Below are positions 58,921 through 64,000 of a stretch of DNA of 64,000 bases, in pieces. This DNA comes from Oxytricha trifallax. Taxonomy: Eukaryota; Ciliophora; Spirotrichea; Sporadotrichida; Oxytrichidae. How positions within the stretch are numbered: the first letter of the stretch is position 1; each line of letters begins with the position of its first letter. The position numbers and the translations under genes are program-made. Location: assembly GCA_000711775.1 (NCBI GenBank), contig ARYC01000293.1:78489-142488 (forward strand), written 5' to 3'. The notes beneath the pieces are model-generated. The model worked only from the letters and a program-made list of their open reading frames with translations. It was not told the origin of the DNA and did no database searches.

Positions 58921-61571
58921 ATGCTTAATTCTTTAAAGTCAAAATTTTCTCAACATTTACGTCATTTAAATGGCAATAAGCAAAAGCCTAAATAACACTA
59001 AGATAAAATTGAATTCGATAATGATGAGTTGAGAGAGTTATCCCCTATTCAATTGAAATGTTTGAATCAGAATGCCAGGAGCAATTTATTTCTAAATTCA
59101 TCAAAATATTATTGATATATTTAATATAGGTTTTTAATTTAAAACAAACGACTTGGATCGTTTCATATTGAGGACCTGCTAGAGAACAACAGCTACAGCG
59201 ATGAGGAATATAAATTTGAATAAGAAGGTAGGTAATCAATTTGTGTTTTCATTAAATGTTCCAAATGTTACGACATCTTTTTTAGAAAGTTTAATTAGAT
59301 TTACTGACCTTTAAAATAGGAATCATGCTTGATACAGATAATCCAAATAACTAATCATGTGCAGAGAAGGAATCGTTCACTAAAAAAGTTGCTCTGTTCA
59401 GCAAGAGTGAGCACAAAAGTAAATTTTGTAACACCAACATTCTTGTAAACGATGAGTTGGAACATCAAGATAACTTTTTTGATAACAAAATTTAAGCTTA
59501 TAATATGTTAAAAGACATTGATTTGTATTGATATTCAGTTTTATATTTATATACTCACAATAATAAACTTTTCTGCCGAGTGTGAAGGGTTATCAATAAG
59601 AAATAGAGAGCAACTTTGTGACAGTCTGGATAGATCTGAGTCAAAATATACAGTAATATCTCTACTGAAATCAAACTATAAGCCAAATTTTAACAAGAGT
59701 AACATTAATCAATTTCCAAAAAAAGCAACAAGGAACAGATTATAGTTGAAATCTTAAAATTCATATTAAAAGTTTAAAATAAAATTAAGGGGCATTTATT
59801 TTATTGATCTAAGGTCATTTTTTATAAGAAAAATGAAAAATACATTTTTACTATTAATGAATATTTAATAGTTAACCCTGAAATTAAAATATTAGGATTA
59901 AGAAATTATTGCTATTAAAAGGCCAAATAAAATAGCGGAATCTTTTAAACTAAATTTATAATTAAATTTTGAGTTCTTTGAATTAATATTCACCATATTT
60001 TTATTAATTTAAAGAGAAAAGTATTTGATATTTTCTGCCATTATAAATAGGATTCTAATTTCAAATAAATCTAAACTAATGATGAAAATTAATTTATCTA
60101 TATTTTATTTACGACAAATACAATTATTTAAAATGGATATGGGATTTGAGTCAGATAATAGAATTATATTATTATTTTTTAATTTAAGGGTACTAATAGC
60201 ACTCTGATCCAAATCATTCGTTCCTCAATAGTTAATAAAGCAGATTTCCTGATAAATCAAATTTCTACAATAATTGGGTTTATTAATTGCATAATTAAAT
60301 ACTAATCTTAAAATACTAATTTCAATATTTATTTTATTCCCCTTAGATACAAAATTAATCAAAACAAAAGTAGAGATCACTTTTCAAACGTTCCTTAAAT
60401 AAGTTAAAATTTTAGTTTAGACAGATTGCTTATAAAGAGTAAAACTGCTGATAAAAACGATTATGACTTTGATTAATAATAAAATTACTTCAACCTTTTA
60501 TAAAATCTAATGCCTTTTCAACGTTTACTACTTAAAATATATTTGATAGATCCTGGATTAACATAGAGGACTAAGAAGAAATGCTCTCTATAAGCTCTAA
60601 AGAAGAATTAAATCAATTTCAAAAAGTTGAAAGTCCAAAAATGTAGCGATTTACTTTACCATAAGATTCAAGCAACATACATGCGACAATGAGATCATCT
60701 GTTAATCTGTAAAATCTTAATAGATAAAGCACTTAAATTTTGACCAAGAATTTAAGCAATCTGGCTTTATTAAATCGTAGCCCACTTATCAGCAGAAAAA
60801 CATTCTTGCCTGTTAAACGTAAGTCCTTCATATATAGATTTATTGAATAAAAAGTTAATAAATTATCTTTATTAGATGCCAAGGGTGAAGACTTGCATGA
60901 TATAGTAAACAGTGAAAGTTCAAGGTCAGGAAAATCTATGGAAAATATGAAAATAGATGAAATTATATTAATTATATTTAATTTATTAAAAATAGGATTG
61001 GTTTTTTAAAAATTGAAAGAGACTCCAATGAACAGATAAATGAAAGAATTAATTTTCTAATCAGGTTATCAGACAAAAAGAAGACAAGTTACACGTAAAT
61101 TCAAGGTAATATTTTCACATTACTTTTTATGTTTAAAAATTCTTACAATCTTTTTATCTAACTCTTTTTTTCTCTATAGAATTCAAGAACAAATAAAAGC
61201 AATTTAAGATCAATCACTAATCTTTGAATATTCCACTTTAACTTTAACCCTAAACTTAGCACTCAAACTAAATTCCATAATAATAAAGCAACACTCACAA
61301 TGATCATCATTAGTAAAACAGGCAGTACAGGTCAATAAGTCAGCATGTTTAAGAATCTAATTAGAAAACTGATTTTGATACTAAAATTGAATAAACATTA
61401 CATCTGAGGCCAATTTTTAATAATGAGCAGGAATAATAAGAAGCTAGTTTAGTAGTACCTCATTTGCATAACGAAAATGATTAGTTTTTTTGTTCATGTG
61501 ATGAATATGATCTGTTAGCTATACAAGAGTTAAATTAAAAAAAGGGAGATAAAAAAAAGGTTGTAAACTGA
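58921..61571 (+). CDS. Ser/Asn/Gln-rich unknown protein, multi-block
   Basis: ATG 58921 reads MLNSLKSKFSQHLRHLNGNK. Blocks follow at about 59140-59227 (GSFHIEDLLENNSYSDEEY), 59300-59527 (IMLDTDNPNNQSCAEKESF, VNDELEHQDNFFDNK), 59573-59830 (AECEGLSIRNREQLCDSLD), 60430-61105 (EEMLSISSKEELNQFQKVE, LSNLALLNRSPLISRKTF, SLLDAKGEDLHDIVNSESS) and 61185-61571 (VVPHLHNENDQFFCSCDEYD, ending DKKKVVN at TGA 61569-61571). Gaps contain TGA and are introns or small IESs; one GT-AG intron is likely about 61107-61180. Low-complexity and basic, no domain recognised, no signal peptide. It lies on the same strand as the coiled-coil gene, 174 bp after its stop. Confidence 0.6.
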
Positions 61572-61935
61572 ATAAAATTGTAAATGACATGGCAATATTG
61601 TGCTATAATTATATTTGTATTAAATAAGAGTGTTCAGTACATTCTTAATCACTTAAAATGCAGAATGTAAAAGTACCTAATCAAATTGAAATTAATTTTA
61701 TCTTTATAAATTGTTAGTGAACTCGAATGCAAAATTTTAAAGCAAGGTTGGGTAAAAAAGAAGACAACTAAAGTTGTAAGGAATATATAATAATAAATTA
61801 AAAATAAAAATAGTTTAATATCTTTTTGGGATTCCAAGAGAGATTTTTAGTCCTTTATAGCAATAAAAAGTTAGTTTACTACAAACTTAAGAATCAACTT
61901 GGAGATTAAATTTAAAATAATCAAAATTTATTGCG
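61572..61935. other. Intergenic AT-rich DNA
   Basis: No gene seen; presumably the upstream region of the next gene. Confidence 0.45.
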
Positions 61936-61939
61936 CATT

Positions 61940-62854
61940 TATTTATTATCTAAGTTTTATATTTGTTGGTAAAGATTACTTGAAACACAAAATTAAAGAA
62001 ACTCAATACACAAATTAACAATTATTAGACAATTTCATAAAATGTGGAGAATTCGATTTGAATATGATGAAAGTAGAAATTCTTGTTGTCAATAATATAC
62101 GGTTTTAACTCAGATTTTAAGGAGTTAATAGAGCATTTCTTTATTAAACTTTAACAGAGGACGACTGCTAGGAATGGAAGAAGCACATTGAAAACACCTA
62201 ATGTATTGAATTCTATGAACAAACAGTGTACTATTTATTTTAAATAATAAAAACAGAAGACAATTACTCTTCTTAATGTAGATCTTTCTCGTAAGCCTAA
62301 AGTTCAAATTTCAGATTTGATCCCATACTTGATCCTAAATAAGGGAGGTTTTGGAAGAAAGCAAGAATACTTGAATAAGATTTAAGAAATATAGCAGACA
62401 CAGTGAGCATTGTAATTTTTTTATTTTTAAAACACAGGAGACATTCTTTTGTTTAAAAGTACAGAATTTGCATCATAAATGCAGAGAGTCTTCCTTAATA
62501 GTGACTATAATCATGTGGCTGTTCTATTAAGGTGTTCTGGGGGTCAACTTAAATTCATAGAAGCTTCCATGTAATTTGTAAGTAAAAACCATCAACTAAA
62601 CTGAATAAATTTTTTCCAAGCATTAATAACCTAATAACTTATAGGGAGTTGATATTGTAGATTGGGATAGATTTACCCTCTTCAAATGCTATGGGGGATA
62701 TGAGAGAATAGTCTATAGACGTTTGAAATGCTAACGTACTAGAGATCAATTAATCAAACTTCAAAGTTTCCTCTAAGCTGCAAAATGTAAAAAATATAAA
62801 GTTACTGCAACTAAGTTACTACGAAAGAAATGCATAGACGATTCAGATGACAAT
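61940..62854 (+). CDS. PH domain plus papain-like (NlpC/YiiX-type) hydrolase, interrupted by a TBE
   Basis: The plus frame reads FVGKDYLKHKIKE, FIKCGEFDLNMMKVEILVVN, FLYQTLTEDDCQEWKKHIE, a PH-like pattern ending in the characteristic Trp helix, then QCRSFSFDPILDPKQGRFW. Past a 24-nt GT-AG intron (62291-62314) and a 34-bp IES-like gap, KARILEQDLRNIADTGDILL begins a papain-like fold domain. It has the TGDILLFK strand, DYNHVAVLLR with the likely catalytic His, and FIEASM. After an intron (62578-62644) come GVDIVDWDRFTLFKCYGGYE and RTRDQLIKLQSFLQAAK. The last readable codons are IDDSDDN at 62854, where a TBE begins. TGDILLF...DxNHVAV is the permuted NlpC/P60 (YiiX/DUF830) signature; substrate unknown. 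The start codon is not resolved and the 3' part lies beyond the TBE and the window. Confidence 0.65.
62398..62431 (+). other. Very short IES candidate, pointer ACACAG
   Basis: ACACAG lies at 62398-62403 and 62432-62437. Removing 34 bp gives Ala-Asp-Thr-Gly-Asp-Ile-Leu-Leu-Phe. Splicing at the GT-AG inside it would break the frame. It could still be an intron with one base missing from the sequence. Confidence 0.5.
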
Positions 62855-62938
62855 CAAAACCCCTTAGTGAGGTTTATAAGTGCTTTGATTTGTAGGGTAT
62901 AGTTGGGGTCTTATTGGGGTTAGTAGAGAAATTAGGCC
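62855..62938 (+). repeat. TBE terminal inverted repeat with only one C4A4 unit
   Basis: CAAAACCCC then TTAGTGAGG; copy 1 has CAAAACCCCAAAACCCC at its left end. Confidence 0.88.
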
Positions 62939-62948
62939 AATTTGCAAA

Positions 62949-64000
62949 ATGAGAAATAGAAATTAGCGAAATTTAGGGTCTATTTATGATGAGTAATATT
63001 TAGATTTACTGCTTAAGCTTAGGTATGGTACAAGTATTAATATAGACTAAGCCAAACCTGTACTAAATTATGCAGCAATAGCAAAGTTATTACGCAAGAG
63101 TGCCTCAACTGTTAGGTATCACTGCTTGCTAGCTGTTTAGCATTTTAATTCTGGTTGTTGAACGCATCCTGCAAGAAAATAAAAGTTCTCTCAGGCTCAT
63201 ATTGACTTCCTCTGCGACTCTAAGACTTTGAAGTATTGGGCACACTTTCCATTAGACTAGCGAGCTGTGATGTTTCATCGCAGGTTTCCTGACATGCGTA
63301 TCTCTCCATAGACTATAGCCAATATTTATAGAAGAAATGGTATTACTTTCAAGACTGTCAACAGAGTGAAGAGAGTGATTGATTTTACAGTGCCATTTTA
63401 TAGTAATAATTTAAACTATATATATGATTAAATGCAGAGAGCTATTGACAATAACATCAAGTTCATACACGATGATGAAGCTGTGTTTACCTTCAACACC
63501 TTTATTAATAAGTCTTGGTATAAGAAGTATGATAATATAGAAGTCTATGATTAAAAAGAGAAGGTAGTCACCCATACAATTTTAGCTGGTATAAGTGAAG
63601 ATTCAGGCCTAGAGAGTTATGATATTCACCCTCGCTCTATTAAGCGAGAGTAGTATATAGAATTCCTACACAAGCTCAAAGAGAAGTATAGTAACCAAGA
63701 GATCATCCTGTTTGTTGATAACCTCTCAGTTCATAAGACTAAAGAGTCTAAAAAAGCTTATGAAGAGCTAAACATAACTCCTGTATACAACGTTCCTTAC
63801 AGCCCTTAATTTAATGGAATAGAATTCTACAGGAGTTAAATAAAGACTCACTACAAGAAGCTTCTGCTGTATCATCTTATGCATGACTTGCCCATCGATA
63901 CAGTAGACTTGATTCAAAGCAGCTGTAAGAGAGTGAGCGTAGATAAGACAACAGTTTGTGCGAGAGAGGGAAGAATGAATGTTTATAAATAAGTTTTAGA
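62949..64000 (+). CDS. TBE DD34E transposase, nearly intact, truncated by window end
   Basis: ATG 62949 opens 350 codons in one frame, with a single TGA at 63159-63161 (codon 71). The N-terminal part has a helix-turn-helix-like stretch (YAAIAKLLRKSASTVRYH). The catalytic DDE residues are Asp176 (FIHDDEAVF), Asp257 (LFVDNLSVHK) and Glu292 (YSPQFNGIEFY), with 34 residues between the last two, as in Tc1/mariner and IS630 relatives. It ends at the window edge within MNVYKQVL; copy 1 ends four codons later (DLNE then TGA). Frame conservation contrasts with the broken copy at 42480-43544. Transposases of this family excise germline elements; in Oxytricha they take part in macronuclear development. 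Confidence 0.88.

Larger units (their letters stand above)
62855..64000 (+). mobile_element. TBE: TBE transposon (copy 3), inverted, running off the window
   Basis: It starts CAAAACCCCTTAGTGAGGTT at 62855, after AAT (62852-62854). The end lacks one C4A4 unit compared with copy 1. The next 80 bp are almost identical to the right TIR of copy 1, and the transposase follows in the inward direction, so the element is reversed relative to copy 1. It lies directly after a coding block of the PH/papain-like gene. Confidence 0.9.

Overview
The window looks like germline (micronuclear) DNA of a hypotrich/stichotrich ciliate such as Oxytricha, Stylonychia or Tetmemena. Four things point there. (1) Every convincing reading frame uses TAA and TAG as glutamine and only TGA as stop. 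(2) There are TBE-type transposons whose ends carry C4A4 telomere-like repeats, with AAT target duplications. (3) Coding blocks are split by very AT-rich spacers that end in short direct repeats, as expected of MDS/IES junctions and their pointers. (4) Introns are tiny (24-67 nt). No tool was run; coordinates of interrupted genes come from reading frames by eye and from comparing paralogous copies, so edges marked approximate may be off by tens of bases.

Layout. 1-1440: the 3' end of a probable non-LTR retroelement with a hairpin-rich tail and an ATT repeat. 1421-10420 and 13691-27985 (both minus): two tandem paralogous genes, called A and B here, for a very large surface/membrane protein (N-terminal Cys motif, beta-propeller-like repeats, two cadherin/Ig-like domains, Q/N-rich linker, conserved C-terminal membrane region). 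They are cut by many IESs; comparing them gives several in-frame pointer junctions, some at the same place in both copies and some private to one. Several IESs hold large foldback elements, and two IESs of gene B hold unrelated coding segments (a short gene and a MORN-repeat segment), i.e. genes nested inside another gene. 28000-43650: mostly AT-rich DNA with relics of two TBE transposons, a 606-bp near-perfect palindrome, and one full-length but decayed TBE at 39537-43644. 43650-49920: two GC-richer islands of unknown nature, a 1051-bp element with 243-bp inverted repeats enclosing a coding-like cargo, a second copy of the foldback found near gene A, and a small TIR element. 49920-53760: nothing recognised.

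53765-62854 is a compact gene cluster with little IES content: an unknown protein (minus), a Rab5-like GTPase (minus), a coiled-coil CSPP1-like protein (plus), a Ser/Asn/Gln-rich unknown (plus), and a PH-domain plus papain-like hydrolase protein (plus). The last is interrupted at 62855 by a third TBE, which runs off the window and carries a nearly intact DD34E transposase.

Several frames carry single-base indels in homopolymers. Part of the apparent decay could therefore be long-read sequence error.
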